Shown: positions 45,655-55,468, numbered from the stretch's first letter. The stretch is 64,000 nt of DNA from an uncultured Desulfobacteraceae bacterium (GCA_903839535.1 CAIMCT010000068.1:1-64000), one strand, 5' to 3'. Numbers and translations: made by a program. Notes: generated from the sequence alone by a model not told the origin.

Positions 45655-48600
45655 TCAGCTCGCGGGTTTTCGCTTCCAGCGAAGCTCGACTTTTTTCCAT
45701 GCGCCGCCCTGGGTGAAACACTGCCAGCCCCATTTCAGCCAGTTCAGCAACGAGAAAGCCAGCCAGAGGGACCAGAGCAGCATCAGGCCATGAAACACCC
45801 ATTCCGGAAGACTGATGATCCAGGGGTCCGGCATAAAGCCGACTATTCTGTCCTGGGTCCAGTTCAGAACCCGGCTGGTGGATTGGTTTCCGGCGATCTG
45901 CATATCGGGAATTCCCATTAGCCCGTTTTCAATCGCCATGTATAGTCCGGATAGCGCCGCCGCTGTCCAGACTGCCAGTAAAAGCTGCGAGAAATTATAA
46001 GAAACCCATCCACCGCTGGGGATGGCGGTGTTTCGAATGCCAAGAGCCAGCAGCCATCCCACAATGATCAGCGCCATCAAGGGCGATGACTGGGCGAGAC
46101 CCATGGTTAAGAGCAACCAGTGGTGAGTCTTTAGCGGAGCAAGAGATGTTTTCCCCAAGCCGATCGAAATCAGAACTACGATCAGAAGATACCCCCAGAA
46201 CAGTACGGCGGGGCCCAGCCTGGGGCCAGACACCCAGAGTATCCAGCGGTGTTCCGGAACGTGAATGGCGATGGACGCATTGACAGCCGGAGCGCCAATG
46301 GAAACTTGAGGCGGGTGATAGCGCCACAGGCCGGATGACGGTTGCTGCCATTCCAGAACAATTTTCTGAGTTCCGGGAACAAGCGGAATCAGCACTTTCC
46401 GATCTTCCTGCCGAATAGGCTGTGACCGGCCCTGAATACTGACTTTCTGAAGTCTGGCATCCTGCGGCAGCTCCAGTTGGTGCTGGCCTCCTCTGCTGGT
46501 GCGGAGCATTATCGTCAGTTCCGCTTTATCCAGCCGCTCTCCGGGTGTCCACTTCAGAGCGGCGCTGTCCATCGTGATGATCGGGCCGTGAATCGCGGCA
46601 GGCCGTGAAATGCGGATATCAATGATCTCTCCCGGCCAGGGCCGCCACTCGGGCCGCCATTTTCTCTGAGAATCTTGCTGATGAATCACGGGAATTCCGG
46701 AAAAATCACAGTGCCATACCGGACTTGCTTCCAGAACCCATGATTCCGTCCATGGGCTGTCTTTTGGTGCGGTCAAGTGCAGCGTTTCAGTGAAATCAAG
46801 GTGTGAAATCAGGTTAATTTCCTGGGTGCCGGAATCAACATTGATCATGGCCTTTTGCTGTTCCGTGGGGATATCGGCAGTGGTCACTGACTCTCCGGCT
46901 AACAGCGGAAACTGAAGGGACACTGGGGTACCAGGAGGGGTCAACCGGGTGATGGTGGTCCGAATCTCCCATGTCAGGCCCAGGAAAAGCACTCGGTCAA
47001 CGTGAAAAAAAGGAGAAAGCGAGCTGGTTCCAACAGAAACTACGGACGGGTCCTGTTTTTCAATCCTCTGAAGCTGGATTCCGGCAGTCACCTGGCCGCC
47101 CGGCCCTATCCCCTGAACAGACCAGCCGCTGACAGTAGCCGTAACCTGGCGGGGTTTGATGGGCAGTGCGATCTGAATGGCATTTAATTTAGCGGTTTTA
47201 CCGCTGAGAATCAGGCGGTGAATGCCCTGCGGAACCAAAGCCCATAAATGGCCGTCAGCATCCTTCTTGAGACCTTTTAATGGCTGTTGATTCAGCAATA
47301 CGGTGTCCGGAGTCCAGTTTTGCCCATCTCCAGGCAAGGGAATGGCGGTTTCGGTGGCAGCCTGGACATCCATCAGCATTCTAAGATCGGTTGCGTCAAC
47401 CTGAACCTCCATTCGGGAAACATCGGCGCAGATCGGGAAGCAATCAGGTTTTTTTAACAGCCGGTGCTGAAGTTCCTCCAGAAGTTCATTAGGCGGATAG
47501 GATGCCGACAGAGCTTCCGCCTGTGCGCATGCCGAAAATCCCACTACTCCGCAGAACAACAGCATTGCAGCCAGGGTTGTGTGCCGGCCAAAATATCTCT
47601 TGGTGATACTGTTTCGCCAGTAGCCACCAAAATATCTCACGTCGCAGAGGCCCGCAGTCAATACTGCCAGCAGAATAACCCGGATGACTGCAAGTAGCAG
47701 GTTAAATCCTGGCGATATCAGCCAGAGCCGGAAGGTTTGGTCTTTGTCTATAGGTCCGTTCCACCTCATTGTAAAGGATCGCCATTTCCATCTGGGAAGG
47801 CCCGGACCTGTTTGAATCAGGGCTTGTGGGTCCTGGGCCAGAGTCTGGAGCTGGGCCTGAAGCTGAGACTGGTGCTGAGACTGGTGCTGAGACTTGAGCC
47901 GAGCTTGGGGCTGAGCCTGATTGATGCGGGCAGCCTTTTCTTCCTTGGCTTTTACGGGCACCGCCGGAAGAAAATCGTCTGATTTTTGCATGAGCGCTTC
48001 CCGCTGCAATTCAGGCTGCGGCGCAGTGGATGAGCCATTGAAGGAAGCCTTGACAGGCATCTGCGGATAGGCTGAGATTTTTTCCAGTTGCGGGTAAAAT
48101 CCTTGCCGTATTTCCTGAATCAAGAAAGGAATGGCAATGGTCAGAAGAACTACAACACTGCATAGATTCCACAGAATAGCAGCTTTTTTCACCCACCCCT
48201 CCGGAAGTACCCGGGCCAGAGCGGTAGCTGCCAGAAGACTCAACCAGACGGTCTTGGGCGCGCCGGGTTCATGGTAGATGAGGGTCATGGTGACAAGAGC
48301 CAATCCCCCCCAGGTAAAAGATTTGAGCCGTGTGACTGCCATGGTCGTGACAAGAACCAGAAAAAAATCCAGAAGAGACCAGCGTTCCACCCATGAGGCC
48401 GGCGTTACATCCACGCCACCTGCGGCAAAAAGCTTCCATCCGGGGGGAAGGTTCAATGCGCCGGAAGCGCTTTGGAACCCGTGATCCCAGCCCGCTGCCG
48501 GTATTCGGCGAAGCGGCGAATTAATTCGTGAATCAGCATCCAGCATCAACTGCCCTTGCCTCAGCTCAACCCCGGCCTTGCCTTCCTGGCCATGAGCAGT

Positions 48601-49824
48601 AACAAGCTGATCGACTCCATCAACCGCAACCTTTCCCAGAACGCTGGGCGGATTCATGGCCAGAAACCATTGACGGCTCAGGGTTCCTGTGACCATATCA
48701 TTTTGGGTAAATCCCATTCCGTCAAAATCCAGCCACCAGGTTCGAAATATGTGCAGTTGGTCAGGCGCAGGATCACTGTCCCCCCGTCGAAGCGTTTCGA
48801 AACGGATAACGGTTTCAGGGTTGATCAGATAGGCTGGTAATTCTTTCCATGCAGGCGGAACCTCGGCCTGGCCCGGATCAATTGCCGGAGCACCTGAAAT
48901 GGTCACCATCCGTAAATGGTTTTGGGACTCAAACGACCAGATTTCCTGGCCATGAGTACATGCGCCTGCCGCGATACTGTCAATGGGGTTTTCGAACCTG
49001 GTTTCAATTTCCAGTATCCAGTTTCCGGGCCTTGCCTGAATCATCACTTCACCACTGGGGCTGATTCTTGCGGGCAGAGCTGATGTCAGTTGGAGGGGAA
49101 CAGCGCCTTTCAGAAGCACATCATTCAGACGGATTTCCCGGGCCTGTCCGGATACATCCATTCGAAGATAATGAATGGCTGTCATGGGAATGGTGTCTTT
49201 AAAAAGCCTGAAAACGCGAATATCCAAACGATTTTCAAGAGTTGAATCGGAATCCCGTTTCTGAATCCAGAGTCTTCCGGAACTGTCTATCAGCGGCTGT
49301 TCCACCAGCCGGCCTTTCACCAAAAGCGTCACAATGCCGGATTCCGGAGGAATCATCAGCGTTTCCGGCAGCTCTTTCCAGGAAAAATATCCACTTACCC
49401 GGTGTTCGCCCTTGGTAAGCTGGATGGAAGGAACCTGGTCCCGCAGCAGGACAGGCACCCGTTTTCCATCCAGCTCGATGTTGTCAGGATAGAGTTCCGG
49501 ATTTCCGGGAAGCGGTGCCCAAGAGTCGCGAAACACCATCCACTGCTGTTCAAATTCGCCTGTGTTTTCTTCGATGGTCAATTTCAATCGGGAAGGCCAC
49601 AGGCATGCAGGCCAAAAGATATCCTGGTCCGAATCGTTATAGCGTGCAGGGCAGAATTTTTCTTCCATGCCGTATAGAACCCAGGATTTCCATCCGGAAA
49701 GCTCCTGGGGAATTCCAAGTGATGGCGAGACAGTCGCCAGAGAATATGGGGCGACCACGGTAAGCAGGCTTATGCTTAAAAAAACAAGTGCTCTGACCCA
49801 AACAGATTTTTGCGGAGCTGTCAC
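45655..49824 (-). CDS. large multi-span membrane protein, function unknown (1389 aa)
   Basis: I do not recognise this protein. An N-terminal hydrophobic segment (about 11-31) is followed by a long beta-rich soluble part to about 480, four membrane segments (about 483-500, 504-520, 524-540, 549-570) and a Gln/His-rich low-complexity linker (about 635-660, SQHQSQHQSQLQAQL). Two more membrane segments follow (about 705-725, 750-768), then a second long soluble part and about six C-terminal membrane segments from about 1210. Residues about 56-180 and 788-900 look like a duplicated domain (both have a Cys-rich start, a PLPG motif, an LDG/LNQ turn and KGEHR/QGIHR). No enzyme motif seen. Flanked by repeats on both sides and apparently monocistronic. 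It may be an envelope assembly or sensing factor, but that is a guess. Confidence 0.85.
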   Translation of the reverse strand: MTAPQKSVWVRALVFLSISLLTVVAPYSLATVSPSLGIPQELSGWKSWVLYGMEEKFCPARYNDSDQDIFWPACLWPSRLKLTIEENTGEFEQQWMVFRDSWAPLPGNPELYPDNIELDGKRVPVLLRDQVPSIQLTKGEHRVSGYFSWKELPETLMIPPESGIVTLLVKGRLVEQPLIDSSGRLWIQKRDSDSTLENRLDIRVFRLFKDTIPMTAIHYLRMDVSGQAREIRLNDVLLKGAVPLQLTSALPARISPSGEVMIQARPGNWILEIETRFENPIDSIAAGACTHGQEIWSFESQNHLRMVTISGAPAIDPGQAEVPPAWKELPAYLINPETVIRFETLRRGDSDPAPDQLHIFRTWWLDFDGMGFTQNDMVTGTLSRQWFLAMNPPSVLGKVAVDGVDQLVTAHGQEGKAGVELRQGQLMLDADSRINSPLRRIPAAGWDHGFQSASGALNLPPGWKLFAAGGVDVTPASWVERWSLLDFFLVLVTTMAVTRLKSFTWGGLALVTMTLIYHEPGAPKTVWLSLLAATALARVLPEGWVKKAAILWNLCSVVVLLTIAIPFLIQEIRQGFYPQLEKISAYPQMPVKASFNGSSTAPQPELQREALMQKSDDFLPAVPVKAKEEKAARINQAQPQARLKSQHQSQHQSQLQAQLQTLAQDPQALIQTGPGLPRWKWRSFTMRWNGPIDKDQTFRLWLISPGFNLLLAVIRVILLAVLTAGLCDVRYFGGYWRNSITKRYFGRHTTLAAMLLFCGVVGFSACAQAEALSASYPPNELLEELQHRLLKKPDCFPICADVSRMEVQVDATDLRMLMDVQAATETAIPLPGDGQNWTPDTVLLNQQPLKGLKKDADGHLWALVPQGIHRLILSGKTAKLNAIQIALPIKPRQVTATVSGWSVQGIGPGGQVTAGIQLQRIEKQDPSVVSVGTSSLSPFFHVDRVLFLGLTWEIRTTITRLTPPGTPVSLQFPLLAGESVTTADIPTEQQKAMINVDSGTQEINLISHLDFTETLHLTAPKDSPWTESWVLEASPVWHCDFSGIPVIHQQDSQRKWRPEWRPWPGEIIDIRISRPAAIHGPIITMDSAALKWTPGERLDKAELTIMLRTSRGGQHQLELPQDARLQKVSIQGRSQPIRQEDRKVLIPLVPGTQKIVLEWQQPSSGLWRYHPPQVSIGAPAVNASIAIHVPEHRWILWVSGPRLGPAVLFWGYLLIVVLISIGLGKTSLAPLKTHHWLLLTMGLAQSSPLMALIIVGWLLALGIRNTAIPSGGWVSYNFSQLLLAVWTAAALSGLYMAIENGLMGIPDMQIAGNQSTSRVLNWTQDRIVGFMPDPWIISLPEWVFHGLMLLWSLWLAFSLLNWLKWGWQCFTQGGAWKKVELRWKRKPAS

Positions 49825-49860
49825 GTTATTCCTCCTCTGATGATCTGTTAAACGGCAACA

Positions 49861-49964
49861 CGCTCCCCTCTCAGCGAGAGGGACCGTGGGGAAGGCAAGT
49901 GGCTGGCTTGAGACAACTTTTCACCCCTCCCAACATCCCCCCGCTGGGAGAGGGGCCTCAACGC
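49861..49964. repeat. MITE-like repeat with CGCTCCCCTCTC arms
   Basis: The left arm CGCTCCCCTCTCAGCGAGAG and the right arm CGCTGGGAGAGGGG are roughly inverted, about 60 bases apart. It lies upstream of the 1389-residue protein gene, and its C/G-rich hairpin is shared with 45360-45397. Confidence 0.65.
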
Positions 49965-50060
49965 TTACAATTATTATAATGGAAAGTTGAAATTGAAAAG
50001 AAAAAAATGATTGAATTGATGAATTGGTGGACCGTCGGGGTGAAAGAATGGTTGGATAAT

Positions 50061-50095
50061 TCCCTGCAATCGCCGTTTTCCGGAGAGTGCAGGGA
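50061..50095. repeat. inverted repeat after glnK
   Basis: TCCCTGCA and TGCAGGGA, eight bases each, about 20 bases apart, 12 bases beyond the glnK stop. It may be a transcript-end hairpin, but it has no T-run on the minus strand, so the terminator role is doubtful. Confidence 0.45.
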
Positions 50096-50106
50096 TTCAG
50101 GGGAGA

Positions 50107-50475
<369 letters not shown>

Positions 50476-50689
50476 TCAATATGTTGTAAATGACCTTTCA
50501 TGCATCATTGTGCAGAAAGAAATAACAATTTGAGGTAATTGCAAAACCCATTTTTTACTCGTTTTTCCTCTTGTTTTCTTCGATTTCCATACCCGTTTGA
50601 CTATTTTTGAAATTGGCTCATTTATATGAAAATATTGGATTGCAGGATTAACTTTCCATAATGGTTTGTTTGGATGTGAATCGTTCTTT

Positions 50690-51997
50690 TTATGAAATCA
50701 CAATTTCAAATGCTCTTTCTCCGTGTTGGGAATTGTCCAGACCGGCGATTTCATCATCTCTTTCAACCCGCAGCCCGTGAGTCGCCAGACGGGTAATGGT
50801 GATGACGATCAGTGTACCAACTGCGGTAAATGCGGCTGTTGCAGCAATGGAAATAATCTGGATCAAAAGCTGTTTGGGATTGCCGTAAAGAAGGCCGACT
50901 CCATTGGGGTTGACCGCAGGATTGGCGAAAATGCCGGTTGCCAGAGCACCCCAGAGGCCGCACATGCCGTGAACCCCAAAAGCATCCAGGGAATCGTCAT
51001 ATCCCATTCTATGTTTTAATTTGGACACGCAGATAAACCCTAAAGCTCCGGCTACAATGCCAATGACCAGTGCAGCCGATAAATCCACAAAACCTGCCGC
51101 AGGCGTAATGGACACCAGGCCTGCCACAATTCCCGATGCAATTCCCAGAACCGTCGGCTTTCGGGTGATGTACCATTCCGTGAACATCCATGAAATGGCA
51201 CCCATCGCAGCCGATGTGTTGGTGACCAGAAAAGCGGAGCCTGCCAGACCATCCGCAGCCAGTTGGCTACCGGCGTTAAACCCAAACCATCCAAACCACA
51301 AAAGAGCTGCGCCCAGTCCCGTCAGAGCAATGCTGGATGGGAACATGGTTTCCTTGCCATATCCAATTCGTTTACCTACGGATAGAGAGAGGACCAGTCC
51401 TGCCACACCTGCATTGATATGTACCACGTTTCCGCCTGCAAAATCCAGCGCCCCCATTTTGGCCATCCATCCGCCGCCCCATACCCAGTGAGCTATCGGG
51501 CAGTAAATGAAAACAATCCACAATGTCGTAAACAGAAGCCAGGAAGAAAATTTCATCCGATCCACAATGGAACCCAATATCAGCGCAACGGTTATTCCGG
51601 CGAATGTCATCTGAAACAGAACATATACATATGTTGGAATAGTTCCAGACAGGCTTTTTACGGTAATGTTGTTCAAAAATGTATAGTCCAACCCGCCGAT
51701 CAGTCCGTCAATATCCGGTCCAAACGCCAGAGTATATCCAATGATCACCCAGATCACACTGGCCAGACAATATGACATAAATGTCATTGCAATGGTGTTC
51801 AACAAATTTTTATATCGCGACATTCCACCGTAGAACAACGCCAGTCCAGCCGGGGTCATCATCATTACCAGCGCCGTGGATACGATCATCCAGGCGGTAT
51901 CGCCTGAATTTAAAGTAGCATCTTCAGCAAAAGCTGAAGATGCCGGGAACAGAGACAACGTCAAGGCCAAAACAGTTAATTTCTCTTTCAGTTTCAT
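50690..51997 (-). CDS. amt: ammonium transporter (Amt family)
   Basis: Inner-membrane trimeric ammonia/ammonium channel of 435 residues. A cleavable signal peptide (LTVLALTLSLFPASSAFA) precedes 11 membrane segments. The pore twin-His lie in IAHWVWGGGW and FGVHGMCGLWG, and the external site in FYGGMSRYKN. The C-terminal tail, LRVERDDEIAGLDNSQHGERAF, is the P-II-binding type. AAGGAG is 6 bases upstream of the ATG. A sigma-54 promoter lies 68 bases upstream, so expression should rise under nitrogen limitation through NtrC or a similar activator, which is not encoded in this window. Confidence 0.95.
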   Translation of the reverse strand: MKLKEKLTVLALTLSLFPASSAFAEDATLNSGDTAWMIVSTALVMMMTPAGLALFYGGMSRYKNLLNTIAMTFMSYCLASVIWVIIGYTLAFGPDIDGLIGGLDYTFLNNITVKSLSGTIPTYVYVLFQMTFAGITVALILGSIVDRMKFSSWLLFTTLWIVFIYCPIAHWVWGGGWMAKMGALDFAGGNVVHINAGVAGLVLSLSVGKRIGYGKETMFPSSIALTGLGAALLWFGWFGFNAGSQLAADGLAGSAFLVTNTSAAMGAISWMFTEWYITRKPTVLGIASGIVAGLVSITPAAGFVDLSAALVIGIVAGALGFICVSKLKHRMGYDDSLDAFGVHGMCGLWGALATGIFANPAVNPNGVGLLYGNPKQLLIQIISIAATAAFTAVGTLIVITITRLATHGLRVERDDEIAGLDNSQHGERAFEIVIS

Positions 51998-52446
51998 TCC
52001 AGATCTCCTTTGTTGGCATTTATGAAGTTAATAGTGCGTATTGCTTTAAAGATAACTTCTACTTAGCAAGGTATGTGCCAATTGCAACCAAATCTATATA
52101 TCAATAAAAAACGATGTGTTATAGAAAATAGCCAATTATAAAACATACAAAAATGTAATATTTAGTATAATAACTGCGTATTTGAATAAAGTTGAGCATA
52201 CGTTCGGTCTTCGGCGATACTTTATTTTCGCAATCCTGCATGAAGTCAGGATCAGATGGAATCGAGAAAAAACACTGACATCGGAACAACTATTTGAATC
52301 CCTTTAGCCGGTCGTTTGTTTTCGTCTCATAAGACTAAATGAATATCTTTGCTTGATTTTATAAAGTGTGTTCACTATGATCCGGCGATTACAGTCCGCT
52401 TTTGAAACAGATGTTGTTTTTGTGTAAATGTGAACAGGCGAAATCC
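51998..52446. other. divergent promoter region of amt and dgt
   Basis: No gene is supported. It contains the sigma-54 promoter of amt at 52065-52081 and an A/T-rich stretch (52085-52200) where enhancer sites would be expected. No clear promoter for the dGTPase was found. Confidence 0.5.
52065..52081 (-). promoter_or_regulatory. sigma-54 (-24/-12) promoter of amt
   Basis: On the minus strand the site reads TTGGCAC-ATACC-TTGCT. The GG of -24 and GC of -12 are separated by exactly 10 bases, matching the RpoN consensus TGGCAC-N5-TTGCW. Transcription would start near 52054, giving a leader of about 55 bases. Confidence 0.85.
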
Positions 52447-53502
52447 ATGACCATTCGTGAGAAATTTGAAAAACGGGAGAAGAGTTTTTTATCTCCTTTT
52501 GGATGTTTGAGTTCAGAATCCATGGGCAGGGATCGCCCTGAAGACCCGTGCCCCATTCGTACAGCGTTTCAGGTGGATCGGGACCGGATCGTCTATTCCA
52601 ACGCCTTCCGGCGGCTGAAATATAAAACTCAGGTTTTTCTGGCACCGCTGGGGGATTATTACCGGACTCGCCTGACGCATACCCTTGAAGTAGCGCAGAT
52701 CGCCCGAAACATTTCCCGCGCCATGCTGTTGAATGAAGATTTGACCGAAGCCATCGCCCTGGGCCATGACCTGGGGCATCCGCCTTTTGGGCACAGTGGA
52801 GAAAAAACCCTTCAGGAAATATATTCCCAGGATTTTTTTCATAACGAGCAAAGTGTCCGGGTTGTTGAAGTACTCGAAAACAGGGGACAGGGGCTGAATC
52901 TAACCATTGAGGTTCGAAATGGAATTCTGAAGCATTCCAAGGGATTCGGCAAAATTATTCCGGATGATCCAGCAGAACTCGCATCAACGTTTGAGGGCAG
53001 AATTGTTCGGATCGCAGATATTATTGCTTATCTGAATCACGATCTGGATGATGCCATTCGCAGCGGTGTCATTACCATCGAGCAGGTTCCCGAATCCTGT
53101 ACGCGGGTTATCGGCCAAACCCATTCACAGCGGGCGACAACCATGATTCGCGACCTGGTGTTTTCCAGCGATGTTCGAAATGGGGACCTGATGTTAAAAA
53201 TGAGCGAAGATGTCAGCTCCGCCATGAATACTCTGCGGACATTTCTGTATGATAATGTCTATCGCTCTCCCCGTGTTCACAATGAATTTGTTAAGGCGAA
53301 GAAAATACTGACCGAACTCTATGCCTGTTTACTAAACCGACCAGATATTTTTAAAAAAGAACTCAGTGCGGTGGAAATGTCCTGGTTTAATTACAACGAT
53401 CTGTCACATGAGCGTTCGGTCTGTGATTTTATCGCCAGCATGACAGATCGGTGCGCCCTGAACTTATATGAGAAAATCTTCTTCCCATCGCCACTGATCT
53501 GA
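52447..53502 (+). CDS. dgt: dGTP triphosphohydrolase-like HD protein
   Basis: 351-residue nucleotide triphosphohydrolase of the HD superfamily, which cuts dNTPs (classically dGTP) to nucleoside plus triphosphate. HD ligands: THTLEVAQIAR, LGHDLGHPPFGHSGE, and Asp in RIADIIAYLNHDLDD. The N-terminal FRRLKYKTQVF and YYRTRLTHT are family blocks. The length fits the short type-2 Dgt group. The ATG at 52447 is chosen because the family start lies just after it; the earlier ATG at 52402 lacks a ribosome binding site. Nine bases separate it from the next gene. Confidence 0.92.
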   Translation: MTIREKFEKREKSFLSPFGCLSSESMGRDRPEDPCPIRTAFQVDRDRIVYSNAFRRLKYKTQVFLAPLGDYYRTRLTHTLEVAQIARNISRAMLLNEDLTEAIALGHDLGHPPFGHSGEKTLQEIYSQDFFHNEQSVRVVEVLENRGQGLNLTIEVRNGILKHSKGFGKIIPDDPAELASTFEGRIVRIADIIAYLNHDLDDAIRSGVITIEQVPESCTRVIGQTHSQRATTMIRDLVFSSDVRNGDLMLKMSEDVSSAMNTLRTFLYDNVYRSPRVHNEFVKAKKILTELYACLLNRPDIFKKELSAVEMSWFNYNDLSHERSVCDFIASMTDRCALNLYEKIFFPSPLI

Positions 53503-53511
53503 TGGAGGTCT

Positions 53512-54132
53512 ATGGATTTAAAAAAACATCGGAACCAAACGGTAAAGTATGAGCCGTATCTGAACAGATTGGCGGCAATATTCCGGAAAATGGATGAATG
53601 CTATGATGAAACGGCAGGAAAGTATGGGTTTGTTTGCACAGGATGTGAGGACAGTTGTTGTCGAACGCGATTTTACCATCACACCCTGATAGAATATTTC
53701 TATTTGAAGAGCGGACTTGAATCCCTGTCTTCGGCAGACCAAGTGATGATTCACTCCATGGCGTTGGATGCGAATTCCCAATGGAAAACGCAACCCGCCC
53801 CCGGCGTGATGTGTCCGCTGAATGAGGCAGGACGGTGCCGTCTGTATGCACATCGTCCCATGATCTGCAGACTTCACGGCATTCCCCATGAACTGCACCA
53901 TCCCCAAAAAAGCAGGTACAAGGGTCAAGGCTGCCACGAATTTGTCATCCAATGCGGCGGAAAATCATATATTTCTTTTGACCGGACCCCTCTATACCAG
54001 GAACTGGCTGATCTGGAAAAATCATTTCGGCAGGAGACTGGGTTAAGCGTCAAAATGAAGATGACCATCGCAGAAATGCTGACTATACTGCAAACAAGCA
54101 TAATCTGCGTTTTCCTTATGCTCCTTGGATAA
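53512..54132 (+). CDS. YkgJ-family CxxCxxxxCC cysteine-cluster protein
   Basis: 206-residue protein of the YkgJ/UPF0153 type, probably metal- or Fe-S-binding. The family cysteines appear in FVCTGCEDSCCRTRF, CPLNEAGRCRLYAHRPMICRLHG and GQGCHEFV. In many genomes such proteins sit near modification enzymes, but the function is not settled. GGAGG lies 3-6 bases before the ATG. The last ~15 residues (ending TSIICVFLMLLG) are encoded by a dispersed repeat (54083-54124), so the native C-terminus was probably near KMTIAEM. Directly follows the dGTPase gene. Confidence 0.87.
   Translation: MDLKKHRNQTVKYEPYLNRLAAIFRKMDECYDETAGKYGFVCTGCEDSCCRTRFYHHTLIEYFYLKSGLESLSSADQVMIHSMALDANSQWKTQPAPGVMCPLNEAGRCRLYAHRPMICRLHGIPHELHHPQKSRYKGQGCHEFVIQCGGKSYISFDRTPLYQELADLEKSFRQETGLSVKMKMTIAEMLTILQTSIICVFLMLLG
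54083..54124. repeat. family G repeat copy 2
   Basis: CTATACTGCAAACAAGCATA followed by ATCTGCGTTTTCCTTATGCT closely matches 45321-45362. It lies inside the 3' end of the YkgJ-type gene. Confidence 0.8.
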
Positions 54133-54185
54133 ATGAATTATGAATATCATTAGTAATTAACACAGCCTATTTTAGGAGGAAATTT

Positions 54186-54902
54186 ATGGCGGTAATTGAC
54201 TATATTGTGGATGGACATGTGGCGGTTGTCACTCTGAACAGTGGGGAGAATTACTTTAATCCATCTTTTTTACAAAGTTTTTTATCTGTTCTGGATGAAA
54301 TTGAACATGAAACCGAAGCAACAATGCTTGTAGTGACATCGTCGCATGAAAAAATATTTTCAAATGGCATTGACCTGGAGTGGCTGGTTCCGGTCATTCA
54401 GAAGGGTGATGTCCAAGGCGCAAAGTCATTTTTCTATCTGTTAAACCGGTTGTTTAAAAGAATTGTCACTTATCCTCTACTGACTGTCGCTGCAATCAGC
54501 GGCCATACTTTTGCAGGTGGAGCCATTCTGTGCTGCGCATTCGATTTCCGGTTCATGCGCTCAGACAGAGGTTTTTTCTGCTTTCCGGAAGTGGATCTGG
54601 GTATCCCTTTTTTACCTGGGATGAATGCCTTGCTAAAAAAGGCCATTCCCATGTATAAACTCGAGGAAATGGAATACACCGGAAATCGTCTGACAGCAGT
54701 TGAATGCGAGCAGCATCACATCATTACTCAGGCATTTTCCATTCAGGATCTGATGCCTCAGACTTTGTCATTCGCAAAATCCGTGAATAAGAAACGCGCC
54801 GTGATTCAGGAGATGAAACTCAGACTGAACAAGGACATTGTTCATGCCATTGATGTCGAAGATGCGCCATATATCGAATCCGGTAAATTCAATATCGGAT
54901 AA
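54186..54902 (+). CDS. enoyl-CoA hydratase/isomerase family protein
   Basis: 238-residue crotonase-fold protein. Oxyanion-hole blocks SNGIDLEWL and ISGHTFAGGAILCCAFDFRF are present. FPEVDLGIPFLPGMNALL resembles Delta3,Delta2-enoyl-CoA isomerases more than hydratases, and neither of the two catalytic Glu of hydratases is obvious. It probably acts on a CoA thioester of a fatty or aromatic acid; specificity is not readable. TTAGGAGGAAATTT gives a strong ribosome binding site. It follows the YkgJ-type gene by about 50 bases. Confidence 0.85.
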   Translation: MAVIDYIVDGHVAVVTLNSGENYFNPSFLQSFLSVLDEIEHETEATMLVVTSSHEKIFSNGIDLEWLVPVIQKGDVQGAKSFFYLLNRLFKRIVTYPLLTVAAISGHTFAGGAILCCAFDFRFMRSDRGFFCFPEVDLGIPFLPGMNALLKKAIPMYKLEEMEYTGNRLTAVECEQHHIITQAFSIQDLMPQTLSFAKSVNKKRAVIQEMKLRLNKDIVHAIDVEDAPYIESGKFNIG

Positions 54903-54986
54903 CCTGTCGCGTCCAGTTGATCACAACGCAGCAGCATGAGACTGGTCCTGGATTTATTCCATACCTTTTCGGCCATGGTCTGCAGT

Positions 54987-55018
54987 TATACTGTACACGG
55001 GCATAAACTGCTCTTTTC
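54987..55018. repeat. family G repeat copy 3 (diverged)
   Basis: TTATACTGTACACGGGCATA followed by AACTGCTCTTTT is a diverged, shorter copy of the element at 45321-45362 and 54083-54124. Confidence 0.6.
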
Positions 55019-55020
55019 AA

Positions 55021-55098
55021 TTCACCGCAAAGACGCAAAGAACGCAAAGAAGATCATAATTTCATTGAATATTTTCTCTGTACTCTCTGCGGTGAATA
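55021..55098. repeat. repeat with TTCACCGC/GCGGTGAA terminal inverted arms
   Basis: Begins TTCACCGCAAAGACGCAAAG and ends CTCTGCGGTGAA, a 78-base element with inverted ends and no coding capacity. It resembles small palindromic elements seen widely in Gram-negative genomes. Confidence 0.65.
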
Positions 55099-55353
55099 AA
55101 AATTCAGCCATTGAACGCTCAAAGTGTAAACCAGATAAAACTCGGCCGACTAAAGCCTGTTTCATATGACTTTGCGGTAATTTTCTGTTGCGATTACCAC
55201 ATATAATACTCGATGATCAAGTTTTTTCAGTAACACGCTGATATTATTGAGTTCATTAAAAATTAAGAATATTTTATATATCATATTAAATCAAGCACTT
55301 ATGTTTTTTCGAGGCAAAAAACTTGATAATCGAGTAATAGTGAAAATTATATT

Positions 55354-55392
55354 GATGCTGAAGATGCTGAAGATGCCGCTGCTGCTGATGAT
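55354..55392. repeat. GATGCTGAA short tandem repeat
   Basis: GATGCTGAAGATGCTGAA followed by GATGCCGCTGCTGCTGATGA, a 9-base unit sliding into a trinucleotide run, about 75 bases upstream of the epimerase gene. Confidence 0.7.
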
Positions 55393-55468
55393 TTTCTGTA
55401 TATTTAACAGCAACGTCACATGAGAAACAAGCTTTAACTTCTTTTTTTAAAACGTCAAAGGAGCATTG

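Larger units (their letters stand above)
54903..55468. other. 566-base gap with several repeats
   Basis: No gene is supported. It contains family G copy 3 (54987-55018), a CACCGC...GCGGTG element (55021-55098) and a GATGCTGAA short tandem repeat (55354-55392), with A/T-rich DNA in between. Confidence 0.5.

Noticed and set aside
45545-45802. 85-codon minus-strand frame beginning MGVSWPDAAL
   Set aside because: It overlaps the C-terminus of the 1389-residue protein in another frame, with no ribosome binding site or motif.
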